Origin: Candidatus Rhodoferax odensensis
GTDB taxonomy: Bacteria > Pseudomonadota > Gammaproteobacteria > Burkholderiales > Burkholderiaceae_C
DNA: 64,000 nucleotides
Direction of reading: 5' to 3'
Assembly: GCA_016718405.1 (NCBI GenBank)
Contig: JADKDJ010000011.1
Span: 38,811 to 102,810, forward strand
A model generated the notes under the pieces. That model made no database searches. It was given only the letters and a program-made list of their open reading frames with translations, and was not told where the DNA came from. Within the stretch, counting starts at the first letter, position 1. Every line of letters begins with the position of its first letter. Shown piece by piece: positions 18,460 through 27,132 of this stretch. Position numbers and translations under genes: made by a program.

Positions 18460-18888
18460 ATGCGCGCCTTGCTCGACATCAACGTGCTGATCGCCCTGCA
18501 CGACCGCGACCATGTGCACCACAGTCACGCCACGAGTTGGCTGGCCGCCAATATCAAACATGGCTGGGCTAGTTGCCCCTTGACGCAAAACGGCTGCCTT
18601 CGCATCATGAGCCAGGACGGATACAGCAATCCACAGCCGCTCTCAGTGCTAATGCCGATGCTGCTGCATTCCACCTCCGACGCGCACCACCACTTCTGGA
18701 GCGACGACATCAGCCTGCTTGACGCGGCGCGCTTCAATCACGGATTCACGCACAGCCCGCGCCAACTCACTGACCTCTACCTGCTTGGCCTGGCGGTCAA
18801 ACAAGGCGCCCGCCTGGTAACGTTTGACCAGCGCATACCGTTAAGCGCCGTGCGCGGCGCTTCGCCACGCCACCTCGTGACGCTGTGA
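18460..18888 (+). CDS. vapC: VapC-like PIN-domain toxin
   Basis: PIN ribonuclease of about 142 residues. The first strand carries the acidic residue in LLDINVLIALHD, a later DISLLDAARF and LTDLYLLGLAV supply further acidic positions, and the end RLVTFDQRIP is the usual PIN finish. VapC toxins cut specific tRNA or rRNA loops. The ATG at 18460 is chosen; an in-frame ATG at 18424 lies inside vapB. The longer-than-usual loop after LAANIKHGWASCPLTQNG is typical of the TTHA0281/SSO-like PIN branch. Confidence 0.8.
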   Translation: MRALLDINVLIALHDRDHVHHSHATSWLAANIKHGWASCPLTQNGCLRIMSQDGYSNPQPLSVLMPMLLHSTSDAHHHFWSDDISLLDAARFNHGFTHSPRQLTDLYLLGLAVKQGARLVTFDQRIPLSAVRGASPRHLVTL

Positions 18889-18911
18889 TGGCAGCACGCA
18901 AACTCCCGGCG

Positions 18912-20303
18912 TCATTGAGCCTGGCACTGCGTCTTCAAGAATTCAAGTAACTGTTCATCGTCGCAAAACGCCACGTTGAAGCGAATCCAGGGACTCACGC
19001 ACAGTTCGGGGCCAAACAAATGCCCGGGTCCAAGCAAGATGTCCTGCTCGCTGGCCTTGTAGGCCAATTCGGCGGCATCGTGCAGGTTCGGGTGGCGGGC
19101 CCACAGGCACAGGCCGGCCTTCGGCTCGGCGAACAACTCGAAGCCAATGGCCGACAAACGCTGCGCGGCCCGCACATGGGCACCCGCCAGCCGCTCGCGC
19201 AGGCTCTTGAGGTGCTTGCGCCAGCGGCCATCGACCAGCGCACCATAGGCTAGGCGTTCGCTGAACTCGGATGAAGTCAGACCCGAAATCATCTTGAGTT
19301 GCGCCAGGTCTTCTAGCAGGTCCGGGTTGGCGGCCAGGTAACCCACCCGAATGTTGGGCGAGATGGTCTTGGAAAAGCTGCTGATGTAGACCACGCGGCG
19401 CAACTGGTCCAGGCTGGCCAGCGAGGGGCGCGGCTCGGGGTCGAGGTCGGCGTAGAGGTCGTTTTCCACCACCAGGAAATTGTGCTTCTCGGCCAGTTGC
19501 ACCACCCGGTGCAGGTGCGCCAGTTGTGCCACCGAGCCAGTCGGGCTTTGCAGGCGTGGCTGCGTGAAGAACACCTTGGGCTGGTGTTCCAGCACGAGGC
19601 GTTCCAACGCCGCCAGGTCATAGCCTGCCGGTGTGCGCGGCACACCAACCAGCCGGGCGCCCAAGAAGCGCAGCGAGAACAGCAAGTTGGGGTATCCGGG
19701 GTCATCCACCAGCACCGCCTCGCCAGGACGCACCAGGCGGCGCGCCACCAGATCCATGGCCTGGCTGGAGCCGTGCGTCAACAACACCTGCTCCGTCCCG
19801 GCGGCAATCTCCTGCTCGGCCAGCAGGTCACGCACCAGCTTGCGAAGTGGCGCGTAGCCCTTGGGCTCGCCATAGCCGCCCAGGTCCACCTCGTCGGCGG
19901 CCAGCGTGCGCAGGCTGCGCTTGACGCCATCCTGAAACAGCCAATCGCTGGGCAACCAGCCACAGCCGGGCTTGCTCTTGAGCGCGCGGTTCTCAAAAAT
20001 GCGGCGCAGGTACCACATCGAGTCGAAGCTGAAGTTGGGCCCGTGCCCCGTCGCGGCCACGTCGGACACCTGGCGCTGGCGCACAAAGAAGCCGGAGTGC
20101 GGCCGCGAGGAGAACAGCCCTTGCGCCACCAGGCGGTCATAGGCATCGACCACCGTGAACACGCTCACGCCATGCGCGTGGGCGAACTGCCGGATGGACG
20201 GCGCCTTGGCCCCGCGCGCATGGCGCCTTCGTCGATCAGTAAGCGAAAACCCTCGACGATTTGACCACCAAGGTGTTGGTGCCTGCGGGTCGAGGGTGAA
20301 CAT
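18912..20303 (-). CDS. MocR-type transcription factor, with two compensating frameshifts near the N-terminus
   Basis: GntR-type winged HTH fused to an aminotransferase-fold PLP domain, the MocR/GabR/PdxR design. The HTH is recognisable from APSIRQFAHAHGVS. PLP-domain landmarks are DDPGYPNLLFSLRFLGA and the lysine in SSFSKTISPNIRVGY. The gene is divergent from gabT-gabD, so a GabR-like role in GABA use is inferred. In the open frame about 23 residues (WWSNRRGF and onward) look foreign; the next frame there encodes GGQIVEGFRLLIDEGAMRAG, the expected first HTH helix. An extra base near 20265-20275 and a missing G in the run at 20210-20213 explain this. Confidence 0.82.
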   Translation of the reverse strand: MFTLDPQAPTPWWSNRRGFSLTDRRRRHARGAKAPSIRQFAHAHGVSVFTVVDAYDRLVAQGLFSSRPHSGFFVRQRQVSDVAATGHGPNFSFDSMWYLRRIFENRALKSKPGCGWLPSDWLFQDGVKRSLRTLAADEVDLGGYGEPKGYAPLRKLVRDLLAEQEIAAGTEQVLLTHGSSQAMDLVARRLVRPGEAVLVDDPGYPNLLFSLRFLGARLVGVPRTPAGYDLAALERLVLEHQPKVFFTQPRLQSPTGSVAQLAHLHRVVQLAEKHNFLVVENDLYADLDPEPRPSLASLDQLRRVVYISSFSKTISPNIRVGYLAANPDLLEDLAQLKMISGLTSSEFSERLAYGALVDGRWRKHLKSLRERLAGAHVRAAQRLSAIGFELFAEPKAGLCLWARHPNLHDAAELAYKASEQDILLGPGHLFGPELCVSPWIRFNVAFCDDEQLLEFLKTQCQAQ

Positions 20304-20446
20304 GGATGGCACCTAGGGTTTCTGTGTACTGGTCGTGCGTGCTGCACAGTGCATTGCACAATCGGCTGTGTCTGTATATGGTAGCCGCGTCACTGCTCAG
20401 CTACAGTGGTCGCCTCTGCTCGTCGCAACCTTTTGAAAGCCTCTCC

Positions 20447-21748
20447 ATGCAACGCGAACCCAATCTGAACAACGCCGCCCTGATGGCGCGACGCCAAGCT
20501 GCCATTCCCCGTGGCGTGGGCCAAAGCCACGAAGTATTCATTGCCAAGGGCGAGAACGCCGAAATCTGGGATGTCGAAGGCAAGCGCTACATCGACTTTG
20601 CCGGTGGCATTGCCGTGCTCAACACCGGGCATCGGCACCCGGCCATCATCGAAGCCGTCAAGGCCCAGCTCGACCAGTACACCCACACCTGCTTTCAGGT
20701 GCTGGCCTATGAGCCCTATGTGGAACTGGCCGAACGCATCAACGCGCTGGCACCGGGCAACTTTGCCAAGAAGACCATGTTTCTGACCACCGGCGCCGAA
20801 GCGGTGGAAAACACCATCAAGATCGCCCGCGCCTACACCAAGCGCTCAGCGGTGATTGCCTTCACCAGCGGCTACCACGGCCGCACCATGCTGACGCTGG
20901 GCCTGACCGGCAAAGTGGCGCCATACAAGACCGGCTTCGGCCCCTTCCCGGCCGAAATCTTCCACGCGCAGTTCCCCAATGCCCTGCACGGCATCAGCAT
21001 CGACGATGCCATGGCCTCGCTGGAATCGGTGTTCAAGAACGATGTCGAAGCCAGCCGCGTGGCGGCCATCATCATCGAGCCGGTGCAAGGCGAAGGCGGC
21101 TTCAACGTGGCACCACCTGAGTTTCTGCAGCGCCTGCGCGCGCTATGGCAGCTGCCAGACGGCATTTTGCTGATTGCCGACGAGATCCAGACTGGTGCGG
21201 GCCGCACCGGCACCTGGTTTGCGATTGAACAAAGCGGCGTGGCACCGGACATGATCACCATGGCCAAATCCATGGCCGGTGGCTTTCCGATTTCCGCCGT
21301 GGTGGGCCGCGCCGAACTGATGGACGCTCCCGGCCCCGGCGGCCTGGGCGGCACCTATGCCGGCAGCCCGGTGGCCTGCGCCGCCGCGCTGGCGGTGCTC
21401 GACGTATTCGCCAAGGAAAACCTGCTGGAGCGCAGCCGCAAACTGGGCGAACACCTGCGCGAGCGCCTCCAGGCTGTGGCCGCCAAGCAGCCCTGCATTG
21501 CCGAGGTACGTGGCCTGGGCGCCATGGTGGCGATCGAGCTGTGCAAGAACGGGGACGTGAACCAGCCCGACGCCGACCTGACCAAACGCATCGTGCAGCA
21601 AGCCACCCGGCGCGGCTTGGTGCTGTTGTCGTGCGGCACCTATGGCAACGTGATCCGCATCCTGGTGCCACTGACCGCCGCCGACACACTGGTCGACGAG
21701 GGCATGGACATACTCGAAGCATCGTTGATGGGCGCCCTATCAGCCTAA
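20447..21748 (+). CDS. gabT: 4-aminobutyrate aminotransferase
   Basis: PLP enzyme moving the amino group of GABA to 2-oxoglutarate, giving succinate semialdehyde. 433 residues, class III aminotransferase. The PLP lysine is K274 (TMAKSMAGG), the ADEIQTGAGRTG segment holds the pyridine-binding Asp, and TSGYHGRTMLTLGLTG is the cofactor-phosphate region. The ATG at 20447 is the start matching the family. gabD follows after 66 bp, completing the GABA shunt. A MocR-type regulator is divergent upstream. Confidence 0.93.
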   Translation: MQREPNLNNAALMARRQAAIPRGVGQSHEVFIAKGENAEIWDVEGKRYIDFAGGIAVLNTGHRHPAIIEAVKAQLDQYTHTCFQVLAYEPYVELAERINALAPGNFAKKTMFLTTGAEAVENTIKIARAYTKRSAVIAFTSGYHGRTMLTLGLTGKVAPYKTGFGPFPAEIFHAQFPNALHGISIDDAMASLESVFKNDVEASRVAAIIIEPVQGEGGFNVAPPEFLQRLRALWQLPDGILLIADEIQTGAGRTGTWFAIEQSGVAPDMITMAKSMAGGFPISAVVGRAELMDAPGPGGLGGTYAGSPVACAAALAVLDVFAKENLLERSRKLGEHLRERLQAVAAKQPCIAEVRGLGAMVAIELCKNGDVNQPDADLTKRIVQQATRRGLVLLSCGTYGNVIRILVPLTAADTLVDEGMDILEASLMGALSA

Positions 21749-21814
21749 TGGCCATGCCTCGCCTGCCGCTATCGGTGGGGCGCTAAACTGCCTCTTTTCT
21801 TGGGACCCCATTTC

Positions 21815-23293
21815 ATGGACATGAAAACCTCTCCCCTCGCCCTGCTCAAAGACCCGACCCTACTCAAAACCGACGCCCTGATCAACGGCCAGTGGGTCGC
21901 CGGTTCCGCGCGCTTTGCGGTGGACGATCCCGCCACCGGCGCCCACCTGGCCGATGTGGCCAACCTCGAACCAGCCGAAGCCCAAGCGGCCATCATCGCC
22001 GCCAACGCGGCCTGGCCCGCCTGGAAGACCAAGACCGCCAAGGAGCGCAGCATCATCCTGCGCAAGTGGTTTGATTTGCTGATGGCCAACCAGGACGATC
22101 TGGGCCGCATCATGACCGCCGAGCAGGGCAAGCCTTTGGCCGAGGCAAAAGGCGAAGTTGCCTACGGGGCCAGCTTTGTCGAGTGGTTTGCCGAAGAGGC
22201 CAAGCGCATCAATGGCGAAACCCTGCCCCAGTTCGACAACACGCGCCGACTGATAGTACTCAAGCAACCCATCGGTGTGTGCGCCGCCATCACGCCCTGG
22301 AATTTTCCGCTGGCCATGATCACGCGCAAGGTGGCCCCAGCCCTGGCCGCCGGTTGCACGGTGATCATCAAACCAGCCGAGCTGACGCCGCTGACCGCGC
22401 TGGCGGCGGCCGAACTGGCCGTACGTGCTGGCATCCCCGCCGGAGTACTCAACATGATCACGGCCGACGCCAGCAACAGCATTGCAGTTGGCAAGGTGTT
22501 GTGCGCTAGCGATGTGGTGCGTCACATCAGCTTCACCGGCTCGACCGAGGTGGGCCGCATTCTGATGGCGCAAAGCGCGCCAACGGTCAAGAAGATGTCG
22601 CTCGAACTCGGCGGCAACGCGCCCTTCATCGTGTTCAACGACGCCGACATCGACAGCGCCGTTGAAGGCGCCTTTGCCAGCAAGTACCGCAACGCCGGCC
22701 AGACCTGCGTCTGCTCGAATCGCCTGTATGTGCAGGATGGGGTCTACGACGAGTTTGTGCAGAAGTTTGCCGCCAAGGTGAAGACTGCCAAGGTTGGCAA
22801 CGGCTTCGAGGAAGGCGTCAACCAAGGCCCCCTGATCGAGGAAGCCGCGCTGGTCAAGGTACAGCGTCATGTGGACGACGCGGTGGCCAAAGGCGGCCGG
22901 GTGTTGGTGGGTGGCAAGCGCCTGAGCGGGCAATTCTTCGAGCCCACCGTGGTAGCCGACGCCAGCGCCGACATGTTGTGTGCCAAGGAAGAGACCTTTG
23001 GCCCGTTCGCGCCGGTGTTCAAGTTCAAGACCGAACAGGAAGCGGTGGACGCCGCCAACAACACCGAATTTGGCCTGGCCAGCTACTTCTACAGCCGCGA
23101 TGTCGGACGTATCTTCCGCGTGGCCGAAGCGCTGGAGTACGGCATGGTCGGCATCAACGTGGGCATTCTGGCCACCGAGCACGTGCCCTTTGGTGGCGTC
23201 AAACAATCCGGCCTGGGCCGCGAAGGCTCGCACCACGGCATGGACGACTACGTGGAGATCAAGTACCTGTGCCTGGGTGACATCCAGAAATAG
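21815..23293 (+). CDS. gabD: Succinate-semialdehyde dehydrogenase
   Basis: NAD(P)-dependent aldehyde dehydrogenase that oxidises succinate semialdehyde to succinate. About 492 residues. Active-site Glu is E264 (LELGGNAP) and catalytic Cys is C298 (AGQTCVCSN). TPWNFPLAMITRK and KPAELTPLTALA are family signatures. The start may be 21815 or the ATG six bases later; the frame is open to 21800. Probably co-transcribed with gabT. Confidence 0.92.
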   Translation: MDMKTSPLALLKDPTLLKTDALINGQWVAGSARFAVDDPATGAHLADVANLEPAEAQAAIIAANAAWPAWKTKTAKERSIILRKWFDLLMANQDDLGRIMTAEQGKPLAEAKGEVAYGASFVEWFAEEAKRINGETLPQFDNTRRLIVLKQPIGVCAAITPWNFPLAMITRKVAPALAAGCTVIIKPAELTPLTALAAAELAVRAGIPAGVLNMITADASNSIAVGKVLCASDVVRHISFTGSTEVGRILMAQSAPTVKKMSLELGGNAPFIVFNDADIDSAVEGAFASKYRNAGQTCVCSNRLYVQDGVYDEFVQKFAAKVKTAKVGNGFEEGVNQGPLIEEAALVKVQRHVDDAVAKGGRVLVGGKRLSGQFFEPTVVADASADMLCAKEETFGPFAPVFKFKTEQEAVDAANNTEFGLASYFYSRDVGRIFRVAEALEYGMVGINVGILATEHVPFGGVKQSGLGREGSHHGMDDYVEIKYLCLGDIQK

Positions 23294-23319
23294 ATCGCGC
23301 CACCAACTGTCGCCGCGGC

Positions 23320-24564
23320 TCACGCCATGAGTCGCGCGATGTGTGCGATCAAATCGTCCTCAGCGTAGGGTTTGTCCATCACCACGCTGACGCCGGCCTC
23401 GGCGGCCTTGGCGCCAATCGTCGCGCTGTTGGAACTGATCATGATGATGGGGATGTGCGCCGTGCGCGGCTGCTCACGCACATGGCGCGCCAACTCAAAG
23501 CCGTCGAGTCCGGGCATTTCCACATCGGTAATCAACACGTCAGGCATGTTGCTGTCAATCTGAGCAGCAGCCTGGGCGCCATCTTCGGCCATCATGACCT
23601 GGTACAGATGCTTGGTGAGTAAACGGCTGGTCTTGATTCGCACCACTTTGGAGTCGTCGGCGATCATCACCACCGTCAGCTCGGGCGGCTTGGACTGCTT
23701 GACCACCTGCGCGGCGGCAGCCGCCTGGGCCACTTGCTCGGCTTCAACCCGAGCAGCAAGCTCAATGGCTTCGCGCTCCGCCTCGGCACGCGCGGCGGCT
23801 TCGGCAGCTTCGGCGGCTTGTCTTTGTGCCGCTGCCGCGGCACGGGCCGTAGCCTCGGCAGCCTCCCGGTGCGCCTCTTCGGCGGCACGGGCCGCAGCTT
23901 CACGCGCGGCCTCGGCTCGGGCCGCAGCGTCACGTTCGGCCTCGGCGCGGGCCGCAGCTTCACGTTCGGCCTCGGCGCGGGCCGCAGCTTCACGTTCGGC
24001 CTCGGCGCGGGCCGCAGCTTCGCGTTCGGCCTCGGCGCGGGCCGCAGCTTCGCGTTCGGCCTCGGCTCGGGCGGCGGCCTCGGCGGCTTGCCGTTGTGCC
24101 TCTGCCGCAGCACGGGCCGCGACTTCGCGCTCAGCTTCAGCACGAGCAGCGGCCTGGGCAGCTTGCCGTCGCGCCTCTTCGGCAGCGCGAACCGCGGCTT
24201 CGGCCGCCTCGCGTTCCGCCTCTGCGGCTTCTTGCTCGATGGCCGCAAGCGCCGCGGCGATGGCCGCCTCCCGCTCGAGCACGGCACGCGCGGCCGCCTC
24301 CTCGGCTTCTCGCTTGGCCGCAGCGCGAGCTGCGGCGTCGGCCGCGGCATGGGCAGCGAGTTCAGCTGCGTGGCGCTCGGCTCGCTGCTGTTCGGCGGCG
24401 ATATGAACCGCCAATTCAGCTTCCAGCCGGGCTACCGCCTCCTCGGCTTCAGTCGCTCTTTGTTCGGCGCTGCGGGCGCGCTGCCGCTCCCGCCAAATCA
24501 AGGGCGTCAAGACCAGGGCCACCAAAAGGCCTGGGATGACCATCCAAAGAAAGTCCAAGCTCAA
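23320..24564 (-). CDS. Membrane-anchored Ala/Glu-rich coiled-coil protein with C-terminal receiver domain
   Basis: About 414 residues. One membrane helix lies near the N-terminus (MVIPGLLVALVLTPLIW). About 250 residues of Ala/Glu/Arg-rich heptad-like sequence follow, including five exact-length 10-residue repeats of the AEAEREAAAR type. The end is a CheY-like receiver (VMIADDSKVVRIKTSRLL, phospho-Asp in LITDVEMPGLDG, Lys in VMDKPYAEDD). No output domain is seen. The best start is TTG at 24564 with AGGAG nine bases upstream, or ATG at 24543. It may be a tethered phospho-sink or scaffold for the neighbouring chemotaxis genes; that is inference. Confidence 0.75.
   Translation of the reverse strand: MSLDFLWMVIPGLLVALVLTPLIWRERQRARSAEQRATEAEEAVARLEAELAVHIAAEQQRAERHAAELAAHAAADAAARAAAKREAEEAAARAVLEREAAIAAALAAIEQEAAEAEREAAEAAVRAAEEARRQAAQAAARAEAEREVAARAAAEAQRQAAEAAARAEAEREAAARAEAEREAAARAEAEREAAARAEAEREAAARAEAERDAAARAEAAREAAARAAEEAHREAAEATARAAAAAQRQAAEAAEAAARAEAEREAIELAARVEAEQVAQAAAAAQVVKQSKPPELTVVMIADDSKVVRIKTSRLLTKHLYQVMMAEDGAQAAAQIDSNMPDVLITDVEMPGLDGFELARHVREQPRTAHIPIIMISSNSATIGAKAAEAGVSVVMDKPYAEDDLIAHIARLMA
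23911..24060. repeat. Five tandem 30-bp repeats inside the coiled-coil gene
   Basis: Five head-to-tail units of exactly 30 bp (23911, 23941, 23971, 24001, 24031), each starting CTCGGCKCGG and ending TTCGGC, differing at one to three positions. On the minus strand each encodes ten residues (AEAEREAAAR type), so copy-number change keeps the frame and would alter coiled-coil length. Confidence 0.9.
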
Positions 24565-24970
24565 TTTCTTCAACTCCTGCTGGTTTCGGCACGATCGAGT
24601 TTCGCACCGACAGCGCGCATCATCGCACCGTTGACGCGACACGGCCAACAGGGTTGGCCCTGCAGTTTGACCGGCCCAACTGCGCGTCTTACGCAGCTGG
24701 CGCTGCTTGGCTGGCAGATCTGGCCGACGTGATTCGCACATAGATTCATAAGTGAAACTCTTTGTAATCGGGCCGGGACACCGGTCCTAAGCGTGGCATT
24801 TGAGCCACCCATCGTGAGGGTTCCGATCCGCATCAACCCGCCGCGCCCGCATGAACGAATCAACCACGGCCACCGCCGCGCTCGCGGGGGTTTGTCAAAA
24901 AAGGGTTGCCGAGCTGCGCGGAATACTGGTAGATTGGTACCTCTATCCCCTAACTCCGTTGGAGAAATCT
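24565..24970. other. Divergent promoter region, no gene seen
   Basis: About 400 bp between the coiled-coil receiver gene (minus) and the Cache protein (plus). Frames are open here in part but show no ribosome sites or recognisable protein. It presumably holds both promoters. Near 24890-24950 the sequence turns AT-richer (TTGTCAAAAAAGGGTTG), a plausible promoter for the Cache gene. Confidence 0.4.
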
Positions 24971-25432
24971 ATGAAAGTGTTTCGTTCGCTGATTGCGCTC
25001 ACCCTGGTCGGTTTTGTGTCGGTCAATGCCCTGTCCCAGGAGCGTGGCACCAAGGATGAGGCCAAGGCCATGGCCGAGCAGGCCGCGGCACACGTCAAGA
25101 AAGTCGGCCCAGATCAGGCATTCAAGGACTTCAGCACGGACAAGGCGACTTGGACCAAGAAGGACTTGTACGTCTTTGCCAATGACATCAATGGCAACAC
25201 CAAGGCACACGGCGCCAACGACAAACTGGTTGGAAAGAACATGATGGAGTTGAAGGACCAGAATGGCAAACTCTTCATCAAAGAAATGAGCGAGTTGGCC
25301 AAGTCCAAGGGCTCTGGCTGGGTCGAATACGACTGGGCGCATCCCCAAACCAAGAAAGTTGACGGCAAGGCCACCTACGTGATGAAGCTCAGCAACTTCG
25401 ACGGCTACGTTGGCGTCGGCGTCTACCGCTAA
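24971..25432 (+). CDS. Exported single-Cache-domain protein
   Basis: 153 residues. A signal peptide (MKVFRSLIALTLVGFVSVNALS) is followed by one sCache_2-like sensor domain with the characteristic run KKDLYVFANDINGNTKAHG, GKNMMELKDQNGK and a final WVEYDWAHPQTKK...KLSNFDGYVGVGVYR pattern. There are no membrane helices beyond the signal, so it is a free periplasmic ligand-binding protein. It sits directly before an MCP on the same strand, which suggests a partner in signal detection. The ATG at 24971 has GGAG nine bases upstream. Confidence 0.82.
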   Translation: MKVFRSLIALTLVGFVSVNALSQERGTKDEAKAMAEQAAAHVKKVGPDQAFKDFSTDKATWTKKDLYVFANDINGNTKAHGANDKLVGKNMMELKDQNGKLFIKEMSELAKSKGSGWVEYDWAHPQTKKVDGKATYVMKLSNFDGYVGVGVYR

Positions 25433-25452
25433 TCGCTGCGCCACTGTGACGG

Positions 25453-25483
25453 GATCGGGGCTCACACTGGGTGAGCCCCGATC
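25453..25483 (+). terminator. Perfect stem-loop between the Cache and MCP genes
   Basis: 13-bp perfect arms GATCGGGGCTCAC and GTGAGCCCCGATC with a 5-nt loop, starting 21 bp after the Cache stop. No T-tract follows, so it could be an attenuator or an mRNA-stabilising hairpin rather than a full terminator. Confidence 0.65.
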
Positions 25484-25535
25484 AATGTGTACCATCGGCC
25501 GGCCCCCGCGCGCAATGGCCCCATCTGGATATCGC

Positions 25536-27098
25536 ATGAATCAGCTCATCCTCAGACTGCCCGTCTCGGTCAAGATTGCCTTAGCGCCGTTGCTGGTCAT
25601 GTTGTGCCTGCTGGCGGTCGCGCTGCAGAGCTTTATTGGCAACCGCCAGACCAGCACCGCGCTGGAAGCCATCAGCAAGACCAGTCTTCCCCGGATAGCC
25701 GCTGCCGGCAACCTCAAGGAACGAGCGGTGCAGCTCAACGGCATGGTGATGCAAAGCCTGGCCTACGAAGGCGCCGGACTCAAAGCGGACGTCATCAAGG
25801 CCTTGGACAGCAAGATCGGCGAAGAATTCAAGGCACTCGGTGCCATGCTGCAAGAGCAGAAGAAGGCCGTGAGCGCCAAGCAACCTGAAGCCATGGCGCG
25901 GCTGGTGGCCACCGAGGAGGCCCTCAAGAAGTTCGAGCGCAGTGCGCTCGACACACTGGACATGAAAAGCGCCGGCCTGGGCACGGCCGCCTCGATGATG
26001 AGCACCGCCGAGAGCGCGTACGCGGAACTACGCAAACAGATGACGGCCGTGGTGGACACCGAGATGGCGCAAGGCTCGACCGCGGCGACCGAAGTCGGCA
26101 AGACAGTTTCCCTGGTCAACACCGGCACGGTGATCCTGGCGACGCTGGCACTGCTGCTGTCGGCCGGCGTCACCTGGTACTGCAACCGTCTGATTGTCGA
26201 GCCGCTGGGTCAGGCTGTGGCCATTGCGCGCGACGTGGCCGATGGCAACTTGCGTCACCATTCAGTAAAGGCCGGCAGCGACGCCACTGGTCAGGTGCTG
26301 CGGGCATTGGGCGACGTCGTGCAACGACTCAACAGCATGATCGACAGCATACGACGTGGCGCCGACCAAATCGACACTGCCGCCAGCGAGATATCGATTG
26401 GCAACAATGATCTGGCCACACGCACGGAACAGACCGCCTCGGCCCTGCAGGCGACCTCGTCATCGGTGAATGACCTGGCTCACACCATCAAGCTCAACGC
26501 CGAGACTGCCGTCCAAGCAAATCGCCTGGCTGGCGAGGCCTCCCGCGTCGCGCAACAGGGTGGCAACGACGTGGCCGAGGTGGTCAGGACGATGGACGGC
26601 ATCAGTGCCCAGGCGCGGCGCATCAGCGACATCATCGGCACGATCGATGGCATTGCCTTTCAGACCAACATCCTGGCCCTTAACGCAGCTGTCGAAGCAG
26701 CGCGCGCGGGAGAACAAGGGCGTGGTTTCGCAGTAGTGGCTAGCGAGGTGCGCAGCCTGGCTCAGCGCAGTGGTGAGGCGGCCAAGGAGATACGGGGCCT
26801 GATCAGCGCCTCGCTGGAACAAGTTGAAGGGGGCACCACCAAGGTCCAGGCCGCAGGCGAGACCATGAAGCGCATCGTGACCTCGATCGAACAGGTCAGC
26901 ACCATGGTGGCGGAGATCTCGCGCGCCACGGCCGAGCAGGCCGACGATATTCAGGGGGTGAACCGCGCGGTGTCCGACATGGACAAGAACACCCAGCAAA
27001 ACGCTGCCCTGGTTGAAGAAAGTGCAGCCGCGGCAGAGTCTTTACGCGTACAGGCAGAGGGACTGGTGCGAACCATTTCAGTCTTTCAAGTCGATTGA
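25536..27098 (+). CDS. Methyl-accepting chemotaxis protein
   Basis: About 520 residues. Membrane helix 1 (about 10-30) and helix 2 (about 190-210, TVILATLALLLSAGVTWY) flank a four-helix-bundle periplasmic domain. A HAMP domain (EPLGQAVAIARDVADGNL) and a long cytoplasmic signalling bundle follow, with the conserved hairpin tip around EVRSLAQRSGEAAKEIRGLI. No C-terminal CheB/CheR-binding pentapeptide is seen. The ATG at 25536 gives the normal MCP start. The adjacent secreted Cache protein may feed this receptor. Confidence 0.9.
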   Translation: MNQLILRLPVSVKIALAPLLVMLCLLAVALQSFIGNRQTSTALEAISKTSLPRIAAAGNLKERAVQLNGMVMQSLAYEGAGLKADVIKALDSKIGEEFKALGAMLQEQKKAVSAKQPEAMARLVATEEALKKFERSALDTLDMKSAGLGTAASMMSTAESAYAELRKQMTAVVDTEMAQGSTAATEVGKTVSLVNTGTVILATLALLLSAGVTWYCNRLIVEPLGQAVAIARDVADGNLRHHSVKAGSDATGQVLRALGDVVQRLNSMIDSIRRGADQIDTAASEISIGNNDLATRTEQTASALQATSSSVNDLAHTIKLNAETAVQANRLAGEASRVAQQGGNDVAEVVRTMDGISAQARRISDIIGTIDGIAFQTNILALNAAVEAARAGEQGRGFAVVASEVRSLAQRSGEAAKEIRGLISASLEQVEGGTTKVQAAGETMKRIVTSIEQVSTMVAEISRATAEQADDIQGVNRAVSDMDKNTQQNAALVEESAAAAESLRVQAEGLVRTISVFQVD

Positions 27099-27132
27099 CG
27101 ACCGCCGTTTCCCGAAGCGCCAATTGGCCACA

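Noticed and set aside
23911..24060. CRISPR-like array of 30-bp repeats
   Set aside because: The repeats are contiguous without spacers and lie in frame inside a coiled-coil gene.
23594..24732. Long plus-strand open frames rich in Ala/Ser or Gly/Arg
   Set aside because: They are antisense shadows of the GC-rich repetitive coiled-coil gene and match no family.
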